Position numbers and translations under genes: made by a program. Source: Paragordius varius (Eukaryota > Nematomorpha). From it: DNA of 64,000 nucleotides. The stretch lies in NCBI GenBank assembly GCA_964247055.1, contig OZ176050.1, positions 6,758,001 through 6,822,000 of the forward strand. The letters are read 5' to 3'. The notes beneath the pieces were generated by a model. The model saw nothing but the letters and a program-made list of their open reading frames with translations. It had not been told where the DNA came from and did no database searches. Positions 1 through 11,445 of the stretch are shown here, piece by piece. Within the stretch, counting starts at the first letter, position 1. Each line of letters begins with the position of its first letter.

Positions 1-153
1 AAATTTTATATTTTAGATATGCACGCCGTGACCTCTATCAAATTATTCCCTGTCGAAGTATATCGGACGGTATTATATTAGTTATTATTTTAAATCTATG
101 TCCAAATAGGCTGAGCAACAAAGAATAGATTCTGAAATTAAATCGCCTTCTAC
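1..153 (+). CDS. Possible 3' terminal coding exon, gene unknown (partial)
   Basis: A pyrimidine-rich tract ending in AG at about 15-16 is followed by an open frame of roughly 45 codons. It encodes ARRDLYQIIPCRSISDG, then a hydrophobic stretch (IILVIILNLCP), and ends at a stop near base 129. The composition (Arg and Cys in the first part) is less AT-driven than the surroundings, which is the main reason to suspect coding sequence. I do not recognise the family. The upstream part of the gene would lie outside the window. It could also be a chance frame. Confidence 0.3.
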
Positions 154-1370
154 GGATTTCAGAAGATCTCCATTAGGTTATTTATAATAATAATAATTAA
201 TCGTATAAATATTTTTTAAATAATGCTTTGATGGTTTCATATGTTAAACTTTTCAAAATGGATTTAAAATATTAAAACATATCTCGATTATAATATCACC
301 TATGACTACACATCTTATATATGACATTCTTAAATAATAGCTACGAAAAGTCGAAATTTTAATAACTTATGCTCTCTTTTATATCATAATGCATGTTTCA
401 GTTTTAACTATAACATGATGAATTGTTAAATTAATAGCCATTTCATTGATTTACAATTTATATTTTTAGCACATTATGGTATAAACTTACAAAAAAAAAG
501 CTATGCTCTTTCTTACAAAAGAATAATCGTGTTTTATCTAATAACTAAATGGATGTAAACAAGATAAGCACCCCTTGTTTTGAAAAAAAAATGTTTTATC
601 ATTAAAAAATATTTTTCCGAAAACAATAAACACCCAAAATATTATTAACGTATAAATGGAGGCAATGATGGTAAATTTTGGGCACTTAATTCACACAATT
701 TTATTCCTCTCAGATAAATGTCATTCGTATATGGCATAACTCAGGAAAAATCTATCCAAAATTTGGTGTTTTTTTATTTGGCATTAAGAGAAAGATATGT
801 ATAAATTCTTTTAACAATGCTCACCCCTTTTGTCTTGTAAAGCTAATAGTGTATCATCTATATTAATTAGAATTTTTATAAAAGTTTGTTTTTGACTCAA
901 AATTTGGAACACATACAGTGTTAATATTCTTTTTTACAGTATGAGCAAAAATTCTTGATTAGCTCTTCATTAGATATAGCTCTATAGCATTTAGAGGATA
1001 CAGTGAAAAGTAAAACACTAATATTATATACCTGAAGAAAACAATATTTATAATTCTTGATTTCTTTTCAACCTAAATAATTACAGTTGTAAAATATTAA
1101 ATTAATGTTACCAATTTACATCTCTATTTCATATTCTTCAACCTAAAACAATAGGTAATCTCCTCAAAAATCAAGGTTAAAATATCGTCATTTACATGAT
1201 AAGCGTCTAGTTTTGTCTTTGTAATTTTAATTTTTACTATATAGTTTTGAGTAAAAGCGCAAGAAAAAGTAGAAATAAACATTTTTCACCAATTTTAAAC
1301 CATGAAAATAGCTTCTGTTCGCTATCTGGTAAAAACTAAGCAAATTTTTCTTATAATGTATCTTTAAATT
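154..1370. other. AT-rich intergenic or intronic stretch, no gene seen
   Basis: No coding frame with family resemblance is visible on either strand. A short (TAA)n run lies near 183-198, and several homopolymer A/T tracts are present. If the two flanking exon candidates belong to one gene this could be an intron. Confidence 0.4.
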
Positions 1371-1521
1371 TAATATATAGATCATCAAGGCAAAACACAT
1401 CATCACATGAGTAAGAAAAAGACAATATTGGTTATTTTGTTGACATGCATTGGAATAGGCGTATTGCTTTTCGTTGGTATGGCCGTTTTTAAACCCAACA
1501 AAAGTCCGAATCGTTTATACT
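1371..1521 (+). CDS. Possible terminal exon encoding a short tail-anchored or small membrane protein
   Basis: After an acceptor-like ...TATATAG, an open frame runs to a TAA at 1519-1521. It contains HHHMSKKKTILV, a hydrophobic helix of about 20 residues (ILVILLTCIGIGVLLFVGM) and a polar tail KPNKSPNRLY. Translation from its internal ATG (1408) would give a 37-38 residue single-pass protein. If it is spliced to upstream exons, the helix would be a C-terminal anchor like that of SNAREs or other tail-anchored proteins. Basic residues sit directly before the helix. I cannot assign a family. Confidence 0.35.
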
Positions 1522-2055
1522 AAAAAAACTCTAACATTTTGTATGTATTCTATTTATATATATACTTACACAAATTAATTTGCAATGTAATAAATTTAGA
1601 CATAATATGATGTTGTAATGGTAAATGACGGATTAATAATGTTTTTTGTGATTTCGGATTTATTAATTGTTACTTATATGATTTTATTAAACTACCAGCT
1701 GGCCCTGTCACGCTTCGCTGTGACGTCTCGATAATTGTTCTTAGTCATTTGCAATAAATAGAGGTAATGGGGAAAAAATAATAAAAAAACATATATAATA
1801 AAAAGAATGTCTTTAATAATTCTTTCACGGGTTTTTGCTTAGGCTCAAATATTGTTTACTTGAAATTTACCATATTTAAACACTCCCTTATTAAAGTTAA
1901 TATTCAACTATCATTAGATTTATTTTAAGATTTTCGTTTTACGAAATCATGGTTAAAAGTTTTATTTTGAAATTTAGTTCACACACCTGGGATCAAGGGA
2001 TATAAAAAGTAAATCATTTGTGGTCTCTTTTTAAAGGAAAAAATGATATAAAATT
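1522..2055. other. Intergenic, with a small GC-rich hairpin island
   Basis: Otherwise AT-rich sequence contains a conspicuous island at 1695-1745 with an inverted repeat (GTCACGC / GCTGTGAC around TTC). Such GC-rich hairpins are typical near ends of Helitron-like and other mobile elements, but no complete element is visible here. Confidence 0.35.
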
Positions 2056-3738
2056 TCCCAGAAATGTGTTTAATTTAACTCGTGTGGCTTCTTAAATTTT
2101 TTGAAAATTAGCTCTTTTAGACCGGTAGACCCTACCCATAGACCTATTTGGAAAAAGCGCTGAGTTAAATTCTTTGCCTTTATAGGGCAAATATTTGGAA
2201 TCATCTTTAATACCATCGTCTCATGGGTTATTCGAAAAGATACCTCAACACTAAATAATCGTTATTGAATGCGTATTTTTAGGGCATGAAGGCCCTAAAT
2301 TAGCGGCTAATAAAAAACGCTTGACCTTAATTTTTAACAAGTTACGGGTAATATTTCAAGCTTTTAATGAGCTCATATTGCTTCATAAATTTCTGTAAAT
2401 TAGCTCCAAAACAAAGCCATTTATATAGTGGCGCAGTTTTTGGCGGATAGTCCCTTACCAAGAGCACGTATAAAAAAGCGTTGGGCAAAATTTTTGCCTT
2501 TATATTGGGAATATCTGGAATTATCCAGGATTCCATATGCTCCTATTAGTTTCTGAAATTTGGCTCTAAAAGCATGCCGTATCAATATAGTGACGCAGTT
2601 TTATTCGGGTAGCCCCCTAACCAGGGCTGAAAAAAAAAACACTCGATTAAAATTTATGCCTTAATCCGGGTAATACCTGGGATCATGATTTATTCCATAT
2701 GCTCACATGGGATTTTCGAAAAATTATCTCAAAAACAAATCATTCTATGGTGGCGCATTTTTTAGGGCAAGGGGATAATAAAACAGCTCCACTTAAATTT
2801 TTGCCTTTTTACGGGTAATATTTCAGGCCCTTATTAAATTATATGGCCTTATAAGTTCTGAAAATTAACTCCTAAACCACGCAATTTCGATAGGTGACGC
2901 AGTTTTAGGTGGGTAGCTCCATACCCTGGGGCTGATAAAAAAGCGCTTGATTAAAATTTTTGCCTTTTTACGGAGAATACATGGAATGATTGATTCCATC
3001 TCTCATTAATTTTTGGAAAAATTGCCTTAAAACTGAAAAATAATTCTATGGGGGTGCATTTTTCACGACGTGATGGGCCTAATTAGGGGCTAATTTTAAA
3101 ACCGCCCGATCTAAATTTTTGCCTTGTTACGGGTATTATTTTAAGCACCAATTGAAATCATATGGCCTGATAGGTTTTCTGAAATTTAGCCCCAAAGGCA
3201 CGCTCTTTCAATATGACGGGGCAGTTTTTAGCGGCTATCTCCTTACCAGTAGCCAATATGAAAAAATGGACGCGTGAAATTTTTGCCTTTTAATTGGAAA
3301 TACATGGAATCCTGATCGAAATTTTACGGTCTCATACCTTGGGCCAAAAATATTCAAAAAATTATTTTTTCGCACTTAATTTTTTTGAAAAAAATGGCAT
3401 TTTACGGGGGGAGCGGGTAAAAAGAGGGCCTAAATTAAAAATATGAGCCGACTATGTTTGGCGCAATCAAAAATAAGTTAAATCATATTTGAAATCGAAT
3501 GGTCCAACAGGTCTTCCGGAAAATTGTCTCAAAGACACGATTTTTATGGACTTTTTTCAAAAAAACCCGTTTTTTACACGGGGTGGGCCCGAACTGGGGG
3601 TCTAATTCAAAAAAAGGGCGAAGCTTTTGTAGGAGCATTCCTTAATAATTATATTTTTTTGACATTTGAATTTGAACGGGTCTACCAGTTTTCCGGAAAG
3701 AGATTACAAAGCCACCACTTTCCATTTTTATAAATATT
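2056..3738 (+). repeat. Tandem array of ~155-bp satellite monomers (left copy)
   Basis: A recurring landmark (GCAGTTTT or GCATTTTT followed by a GGGTAG/GGGC box, then TTTTTGCCTTTTTACGGG) occurs at about 2433, 2593, 2748, 2907, 3053 and 3205, giving a period of about 150-160 bp. Two monomer types alternate: one carries a GGCGGGTAGC..ACC..GGGCT box, the other GGGC-TGA-GGGCC, so the higher-order unit is about 310 bp. The right end (3350-3738) carries a diverged segment with an open frame beginning SQRHDF. A second copy with the same order of variants lies inverted at 45.4-47.2 kb. Confidence 0.8.
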
Positions 3739-4750
3739 TAGACAGATAATAATAATAATAATTAATCCTGATAAAGAATTTTGTATCTCTAAAATTATAA
3801 ACATTTCATTCGTTCCTAAATATTTGATTATATATATATGAATTGAAAATAATATTAAAGATATCAGTTTTTTCCTATTGATCGAAAAATATTTTTACCT
3901 CTTGGTAAAAAAAATCGACTCCGAATTCAGAGTTTTCTTCACGCAAAGTAATTCATATTCATAATATTCATATTTCATGGTTTATCGAAGCTATTTTTAT
4001 GTAACATATATCATGTGTACAACTAATGATTTTACAGATCATTACCGACCTTTGCCGTTGGCGCATTTTTATGCCCCAGTCAACACCGCTACTTCTTGAA
4101 ATATAAAATTATAAAGGTAGCTTTAAATTTTATTTTAAACCAATTTTTTAGGTCTTTTTATCCGACTATTAATAAATGGATAGTTAAGCCCTTAATAAAG
4201 CTTAACACATTTATATGATTTCAATTTTTGTCATCTAACGGGCTTTATGAAAAAACATATTAAGTTTAATATTATTAATGTATCAATTTGTATGAAGTGG
4301 GAGCGCATTTTAAATCCAGCATTTTAAGCGAGAAATTTTGGTTTTGCCACACAAATTGGTCACATAATATTCAGTGTCGGCTAGATAACCTCGATTGAAA
4401 ATTACGATTTGAATTAAGGACAATATATTTAACAACTTTGAACTGGATTCCTTGGAAAAAAATTCTGCAGAATGATGTATAAAAGAGTAGACTGTTCAAT
4501 TTGGAGATGATGAGAGTAGTGTCATCGGTAAGTTTTTGTGAGCATTCTTTCCATGGTATTTCTGTATTTAGTAAAAAAATAAGTTTTTAAAAAATATATA
4601 ATTTTAAATAATTCGACAATCTTAATGCTATTTTGGAAATATACATTGATAAAAAAGCATTGGAATTTTATGAGATATATTCAACAATTATTCTCAAATA
4701 CCATCAAAAAATAGATATAACAATAAAAAAATAATTGTATATGGTGTATA
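3739..4750. other. Intergenic AT-rich sequence
   Basis: A (TAA)n run lies at about 3747-3763 directly beside the satellite array. No coding frame or recognised element is visible in the remainder. Confidence 0.4.
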
Positions 4751-4756
4751 AAGAAA

Positions 4757-4990
4757 AGGATGGAACAGACCAACGTCACCACTGTCCATAAAAGACGTTC
4801 CTTGCTGTCCCATACACCAGTCAATTTATAGTTCTAGTGACAGCCGCCTAGTTGTTTCGTTGGGTTCGCTTTTAGGGATATAATGAAATGTTAATCATAT
4901 AAGACATTTAAGAAATATTTGCTATAAACATTATTCAAAGTATAACGTATATAAATTCTAACTTAGTTTAACTAAGATAAGCACAATTAA
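4757..4990 (+). repeat. SINE-like dispersed repeat, family S, copy 1
   Basis: The segment starts around AAAAGGATGGAACAGACC, has a GC-richer core (CACTGTCCA..AAAGACGT..CCTTGCTG..CATACACCAGTCAA, then GTGACAGCCGCCTAGTTG..TCG..GGGTT) and an AT-rich tail. Related copies are at 10.59, 29.97 and 31.61 kb in this window. No coding capacity. A GC-rich head with an AT-rich tail suggests a SINE or a short MITE-like element. No clear tRNA A/B boxes were seen. Confidence 0.6.
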
Positions 4991-5139
4991 AGTGTTTATG
5001 TTTATTACGACTTTTCAAGCATTTTTAAGCTCGATTAGTGTGTGTTTTGTTCGATATATAGACTTAATTTCTGTTCTTTAAGTATCTTATGTTTCTTAAA
5101 CAAATAAATATGGTATATTTTTGTATTACACCACATTGT

Positions 5140-5565
5140 CCACATAAACTATCCTGATGAATCAGGATTTAATGGTGCTTTTCGTTTGAGGCTTACGAGT
5201 TCAAAAATTATTAACATTTATGATAACTGCTCTGTATCAAAAAATGGCAAAATTTGCGCACTTTTTTTGATAATTTTTTTGAAACCTAATGCTTCAAAAA
5301 ATAACTAAAATATATTTTGAATTACAAATCAAATGTAAAACATTATTTTTATAAAATTTCATGTGTTCGAAAGTCTTATATTTTTAAAACCGTTCACAAT
5401 GGACAAGTTCTCTAAAATCAAAGACAAATAATATAAATTTATGATTTCGACAGCAAAAATTTTTTTAGAAAAATGAATTACTTGAAAATTAAATTTAGCA
5501 AAATTTCGGTGAGCTAGTTTTATGATTTTTCGAAGCATGTATCCATGCAACGCTGGACATTTTTA
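5140..5565 (+). repeat. Dispersed repeat, family N, copy 1
   Basis: It contains ATCCTGATGAATCAGGATTT followed by AATGGTGCTTTTCG. The same motif, with the variant AATGGTGCTTTTGGTTTTGG, recurs at about 41.17 and 43.47 kb, and in reverse complement near 34.6 and 44.8 kb. Family members look like ~0.5-0.6 kb non-coding elements with inverted termini, best seen in the 41.1-41.7 kb copy. Confidence 0.45.
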
Positions 5566-5864
5566 TCGTCTCAGAAGTTTTATTTTTTGTTTGTTTCTTA
5601 TTTAAGTGAATTTTTGTTAAAAATGCAATTTATATTTAAAATAGATTTAAAAACGGAATTCTAAAAGCATAGAAATGCTCAGAATTTTTGAATCATAGTG
5701 AAAGAGTGCCCATCATGGCGCAACGTATGTATACAGTACAACTCAAAAACATTGCATTTTTGAACAAAACAGACATTTTTAGAAATTTTTTATTTTAATA
5801 CCTTAATCTAGCATATATTTAAAAAATTAATACGAAATCTCCGTATTTTGGCTTTTACTTTTAA

Positions 5865-6429
5865 CACTTGGATACAACACATTCATTTTAGTCCTTCGAT
5901 TCAAATTGGGGTAGTTGGATACCCCAGGCCTGTTTAAAATTAAATAATTTAAAAATTATGGAAGGAATAGAAACCATGGCAAAATTTTGCACTTATTTAA
6001 ATCGAAATATTTAAAAATTTTATTCAAAAACACTTGATATTACTTATTTTAAGGTAAAACCCAAGGTAAAAATTTAATCAATGTGACATGTGTGCATTGG
6101 CTAAATTGAAAAATAATACAAAATAAACCACTTCTATTTATATCAATAATAGATGGGTAAGTAAAAAATTAGCTTTAATTATACCTTAAAAAATAAATAA
6201 ACACGATATTTTGCAAAAATTTTGCAAAATATAAATGGCGTCCAAGTAGTTTGACATGGAACTTTTTTCTCAAAACGAAATTTCATTAAGATATTTTAGC
6301 TTATTTATATAATGTTTCTCAGGATAGAAGCATATATTTAAATTAGGACCGTTTCCTTCAGTAGTTTTTTTAAAATTTTAACTATAATTTGGTCTGGGGT
6401 ATTTAGATATTCCAAATCGAATCGAGGTG
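5865..6429 (+). mobile_element. TTAA-flanked piggyBac-type MITE, copy M1
   Basis: The element is bounded on both sides by TTAA (5861-5864 and 6430-6433), the target duplication of piggyBac transposons. Both ends contain an imperfect inverted repeat built around CGATTCAAATTGGGGTA..ATACCCCAG. The left end carries an extra ~22-bp insert (..ACAACACATTCATTTTAGTC). About 565 bp, no coding capacity. Four more copies lie in the window (M2-M5). Confidence 0.75.
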
Positions 6430-7526
6430 TTAAGAAAGTTACCTCATCTTAGAGGGGGCAAATGTGCTTTCTTACCCCCCATCCAAAAATTAAATTATAA
6501 TTATATTATTTTACTTTTTTAATTAAATCAAATATTTTAACGATATTTTTTCCCAAAAAATTGGTATGTACACTAATATTGAAATTATACGATATCAAGT
6601 AATTACCACAAAAGTGCAAATATATATATTATATTACTCGTATAAAATCGCCAATAGTCCTGATATATTTAACCATCATAAATCCGATACTATCATAAAT
6701 CCGATGAGGCCTATAGTATTGAACACCCTTGCTTTGAATGATTGATCTTAATTCATTTATTTTTTTCGGATTCGGTATTTAAATTTTAGAAGTCAATCTT
6801 AACGTTTACTAAGGTATATTTTGTATATTTTGATTACAAAAAATATTTAATATATCTATTTAACATCTTTACTGTTAATATACTAATTTATAATTAACAC
6901 ATCGATTCAAATTGGGGTATCTAAATACCCCAGACCTTTCTCAAATTAGTGTTTTTAAAAAACTACACAATACAAAGGCCCTAATTTAAATTTATGCTTC
7001 TATCTTTATAAAAATTATATAATTAAACCAAAATAACTTAATGAAATTAAGTTTTGAAAAAAAATTCTCATCTCGAATTGGTTGGCGCCAGAATTATTTT
7101 TAAATTTTTTACCAGAAATGCACAATCCCACCTCCAAACATATCATTTAAAGTATTTTCCGTTGCGAGCATTTATTTTGTTGTTATGGAAGATTGTTCAG
7201 ATAATTTTGATAGTAGCAGAGATTATAATGTAGATGACTCCTCATCTTCAAAGTCATGTATAAAATTATTTTATTAAGATTATTATATAATGAAAAATCT
7301 AACAATCCAAAATAATTCGTTTTATCCCCGGGCTCAAATCAATTATCCAGGACCCACTTACAACATTTAATTCTATCATAACCTATGACGTAAAAAATTT
7401 GATTATGAAAATCGAAAGACTAGATTAATTTGAACATAGAAGACTTTGATGGTATATTATCTATATACAAATTTAGGTATCTTGATTGTTATGGGCTTGC
7501 GCAAATCATACATGGTCCCTTAAATA

Positions 7527-8633
7527 CAGTAATTGTTAATTTTTAATATCAAGAATATTTTTTTTAATCCATGTGGCATTTTTTTATCCTTTTATAATTT
7601 GTTGTACAAGTATATAAAAAATAACATTTACATATATATTTAAATGTACATACATGTCCCTTTTCGGTACAATATGAGATATATATTAACATTGCAATAT
7701 GTTCCCCTTCTCGCTACTTATCTTATTAGAGAAATGGTAACATTGCATATGTGTTGTGCCTACTTCATTAAATAATTTTTTAGGTTTTATATATAATTTT
7801 TTTTATAAAAAATTAAGTATTTATTAATTAAAAAGATATTTCAGAAAATCATTGATATTATATAAGACTATAAAAAAATATATTTGAAAAAACATATAAA
7901 TCGCTTATGTGCGTAATAAACCTTGTATTATACAAATTTAAATATAAATTTGATTTTGCTGACTTTTTTGAAAACACTATATCACCTAAAATTAGTTAAA
8001 CTGAGAAATGTCGACAAAAAATGGTAAAATAATATTTATAATTATTTGACAAGTGGTAATTTATTTAAGCAAATATTTTGCCAATTTTTTTGGTGTGCTC
8101 ATTATATTTAAAAATATGAATGTGCTAAATATTTTTAAGAATTTGAGTTAAGTTTTCAATCAATTCTTCCAGATTGAAATGACATCTTTCCGGACTTTTT
8201 TTGATCTCTGGAGTCTGGGTTATTACTGTGTTCCCATAGTTCGAATCTATTGTTGATGGCAAACTTACATTGACAAAAACTTAATATTTTATACAAAAAA
8301 TTATATATCAAACTTATAAATTAATAATTAAAATAAGCACAACACATAATATACTGATTAATACCTAATTTTATAAAAATTATATCAAACCTAAGTAAGC
8401 ACAACACATATGCAATGTTACCATTTCTTTAATAAGATATGTAGCGAGAAGGGGAACATATTGCAATGTTAATATATATCTCATATATGTGTACCGAAAA
8501 GGGACATGTATGTACATTTAAATATATATGTAAATGTTATTTTTTATACACTTGTACAACAACTTATAAAAGGATAAAAAATGCCACACAGATTAAAAAA
8601 AATATTCTTGATATTAAAAATTAACAATTACTG
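7527..8633. mobile_element. Foldback element with ~240-bp inverted termini and TA target site
   Basis: The left arm (7527-7770) and right arm (8390-8633) are nearly perfect inverted copies. Shared landmarks are CAGTAATTGTTAAT at the tip, CATGTCCCTTTTCGGTAC and GTTCCCCTTCTCGCTAC. The element is flanked by TA on each side (7525-7526 and 8634-8635), as for Tc1/mariner-type insertions, and the tip begins CAGT. The ~620-bp interior has no meaningful open frame, so it is non-autonomous. Confidence 0.8.
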
Positions 8634-8994
8634 TAATCTTTTTCGGCTTTATAACGGTTCAATAATATTAATATGCCAAAAAGGTATATATACTTATATA
8701 TTCTACAAGGTGCTGCGTCGAAGATCTGTTCACAAAAAATCTGTAATATTTTGCCAAGCATGTCAACAAATAAACAATTATTTAGTGCGATCCTTTTAAA
8801 TTGTTTGCACAAACTATGAAAATAATCTAAAGAAATTATTTGGAAATAAGATTTTTTTATATTATATTTATCGATCAATGCTAAATCGGAATCCGTTGTG
8901 ATTATCCTTCTTGACAAATCTCATTAAAAATAATTTTTATTTTAATGTGCCTTGATGCAAGCTGAGACAAAACAAGATCGCTTTAGGAAATTAA

Positions 8995-9213
8995 ATACTT
9001 GGATCAAATTTAACGAAATACCTATTAAACCAAATAAATTTTGAAGGGTTTAAAAATGAGAAATTAGCATTATTTTTTGAATCACAAAAAAATAATCTAA
9101 TAATTGGCATTAAAATAGAGGTGCCCTCCGCGGTAAGTTTCACTGATTTAATAATAAACGATTTACTTCTAGAGGGCAAAAAGCCAGTTTTGATTTATTT
9201 TGACTTAGAATAA
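8995..9213 (+). CDS. Unidentified open frame of ~72 codons inside M2
   Basis: The frame opens after a stop at 8992 and ends at TAA 9211-9213. It reads GSNLTKYLLNQ..NLIIGIKIEVPSAVSF..GKKPVLIYFDLE. It has mixed charge, repeated hydrophobic spacing and GC-richer codons (GTGCCCTCCGCGG) unlike random AT-rich sequence, so it may be a terminal exon or a transposon gene fragment. No family recognised and no clear acceptor in the right phase was found. Treat as hypothetical. Confidence 0.25.
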   Translation: MLGSNLTKYLLNQINFEGFKNEKLALFFESQKNNLIIGIKIEVPSAVSFTDLIINDLLLEGKKPVLIYFDLE

Positions 9214-9826
9214 ATAAAAATACATGATTAGATATAAAGCATCAAATATAAAATTATTCGGTAGAACTATTTTGGGAGATCAAGATTTATATAAATTTTG
9301 ATGACCTGTTGACAAAACCATCTTGGTGTATATGATTCTGTTTCTTTTATGATATTTATACTATTTAGTAAACCTAAATCTTCAGAAAGTACGTGGAATG
9401 TTTTTAATTTAAGCAAGTCTTTTTACAAAATTTATGACTTATTTTTTAGTTGCTTCTCGAGATTCAATAACTGTCCAATATTTTACATAAGGATATCAAG
9501 TATTGTCTTTATAGGCCTATAAATTAGAAAAACTTACTTTTAAAGATTTTTTCCTTCTGTTATGGCGATGCTAAACATAAATAATAGATATTTGTTAATC
9601 GATTGTCTGAAGCATGTAAAGACTTGAATTAAAATGTAATTTTCCTGTTGTTAGTCAATTAGGCATTAATAAATATAAAATAAGCGATAGTTAAAAAACA
9701 ATAGGTGTATAGCAAATTATTTGCTTTTAAAAGGCCTGGGGTATCCAACTACCCCAATTTGAATCGAAGGAAACAACAAACATTTAATATCAATTTGTTA
9801 TTTGCATGTGTTGAACCTTTTTAAAC

Positions 9827-11445
9827 ATGGATTGGATGTACAATGAATCTAAAAACTTGTTGGACCGTGAGGCTTATTTATTGGGAAAAACTATTGATAA
9901 AAACTTTTTATCTTTGGAGCAAGAAGGTTTATTCATATTTTACCTAAAAGAAAAACAATTACAATCCACGGTTAACGAAAATGCCCATATATACCGTAAT
10001 CACAAAGATGATCCTATGACATTGGTTGAAATGAAAAAATATGAGTATAAAAAACGTATTTTAAGTAACCCAATAAAACTCAAAAAGCTTAAACAAAATT
10101 TAAATAATACGACGGAATCAAGTACATAATATTTTAAAATATAGAAGACATTATTAGTGACGTCGATTTAAAAATATTAAAGAAATGGAAAAAATTAAAA
10201 AAACATTGTTTTTATTTTCAAAATATATCATTAAAAGAATTCGCAGATCCTCTATTAAAGAAAATATCTGACAATGACCCTTCATCAAACCAAAGTTCAG
10301 AATCCGATGCTGATAAAAAGGTTTTACCTTTGCAACATAATATATAAATTTGTAAAGTAGCTTAAAAAAATTATGCTCTTATATTGTTCCAATAGGAAAA
10401 ACAAGCAAAGAATATTCAACCTTCCACAAAACACAATCATAAAAAGCATCATTACAATAAAACGCCTCCTCGTCCTTCCGCATATAAAATTAGGTATAAT
10501 TCTTATATCATATAAATTTTTTTTGCTTAAGCTTGTTATGGTTAAATTAGATTTTTTTAAACATTTAAAAGCGTGCTAAGGGTATCCAGGTATCCAGAAA
10601 AGGGTGTGACAGGCTAGCTCCTTACCGTCACTGTCCGCACAGGACGACCCTTACCGCCTTCCTACGCTTTTACTTATCAAATTTCATATAAATAAAATAC
10701 ACTCATGGATTCATAAAATCATTTATTGTATAATACATATATAAAATCTTTGAACTAAATCGATATAAGTTATACAAATATTTAAATGTTAAAATTAAAT
10801 CAATCTTAACATTTAATTAACATACTGTTTATATATAAATTCAACTATAATTTATTAAATTATTACAGTTAAAATTATTATCGTCATTCTAGAATTATAA
10901 ATCTCAACAAAAAATGTAGATTGGTAGGTATTAATAAACATAAATTATGCAGCGTATTGGAGTGAAAAATATCCATTTTATTTTTTTTACAAACCATTAA
11001 GTCCTATCCCTATTTTTATTTATAATATTTGACTCATTTTTAGGTTATATTGTCAGAAAAGAAATTTATGAATTAAATTGTGACTATAAAATATATTATC
11101 GTAACACACAACAACCATATTCATAAGCTCAGGAAAAAAAATTTCCGTTTAAAATCATTTACTCTTATATTGTATTTTAATATTTAAAAAGCCTATTTTT
11201 TACGCCAGCTTATCTTTTTTTCTGTCCCGTGTAGTAAAGATAAACAGCGAAGACAGGAAAATGAAATCGATGCCGCTGAACTCCGTAAACAAATGCGCTT
11301 AAATGCCGAATGGATTGAACAAAGGAGGCGAGATATGATACGAGACGAGGAAAAATTGCGAGCTAGTGAGGAGAGAAGGGAAGATGAAATGAGAAGGACG
11401 CTTGCTAATGAGCTAGCTTTGGAAAAATTGACAAAGTCAGTTTGA
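9827..11445 (+). CDS. CWC25: Pre-mRNA-splicing factor CWC25 homologue (N-terminally short)
   Basis: Exons 9827-10121, 10145-10320, 10396-10493 and 11235-11445 join in phase to 259 residues. The protein begins MDWMYNESKNLLDREAYLLG, the CWC25 core (family: DWMY..G..VNREEYLLG), followed by IDKNF, then DPMTLVEMKKYEYKKRIL and NPIKLKKLK. A Ser-rich acidic stretch and a basic His/Lys stretch follow, and a C-terminal helix DAAELRKQMRLNAEWIEQRR corresponds to the family's AEELERRRQEMMENAKWREE. CWC25 acts at the first catalytic step of splicing. Intron 1 is only 23 nt (10122-10144). Intron 3 holds a family-S repeat. The ~70-residue N-terminal CIR_N region of typical CWC25 is absent: an in-frame TGA lies three codons before the ATG and a piggyBac-type end finishes 43 bp upstream. 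The C-terminus is also short. It may be functional or a 5'-truncated copy. Confidence 0.85.
10122..10144 (+). other. Ultrashort intron, 23 nt (CWC25)
   Basis: Begins GTACAT and ends ATATAG. Removing it joins TCA-A to AA-GAC and keeps one frame across the acidic linker; without removal the frame meets TAA within four codons. The joined region is not strongly conserved, so support is by frame and size class rather than homology. Confidence 0.65.
10588..10700 (+). repeat. SINE-like dispersed repeat, family S, copy 2 (partial)
   Basis: AGAAAAGGGTGTGACAGG..CACTGTCCGCACAGGACG matches the head of the other S copies. It lies in the last CWC25 intron and its tail diverges quickly. Confidence 0.5.

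Larger units (their letters stand above)
6898..9783 (+). mobile_element. Larger piggyBac-type element (M2) with same termini, itself invaded
   Basis: The left end (TTAA at 6894-6897) and right end (TTAA at 9784-9787) carry the same terminal repeats as the 565-bp MITEs. Length is about 2.9 kb including a 1.1-kb foldback insertion at 7527-8633. After a ~280-bp leader an ATG at 7185 opens a short acidic, Ser-rich frame (MEDCSDNFDSSRDYN) resembling the acidic N-termini of piggyBac transposases, but no catalytic domain could be read. It may be a decayed source element for the MITEs. Alternatively two separate ends flank unrelated DNA. Confidence 0.5.

Noticed and set aside
3524-3733. Open frame MSQRHDFYGLFSKK with a related frame at 45460-45648
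   Set aside because: The two frames are similar only because they lie in the two copies of the satellite repeat; reading frames differ by indels and no coding constraint is apparent.
8621-8917. 98-codon minus-strand open frame
   Set aside because: It starts within the foldback arm and extends into M2 antisense to the presumed transposase; no family resemblance.
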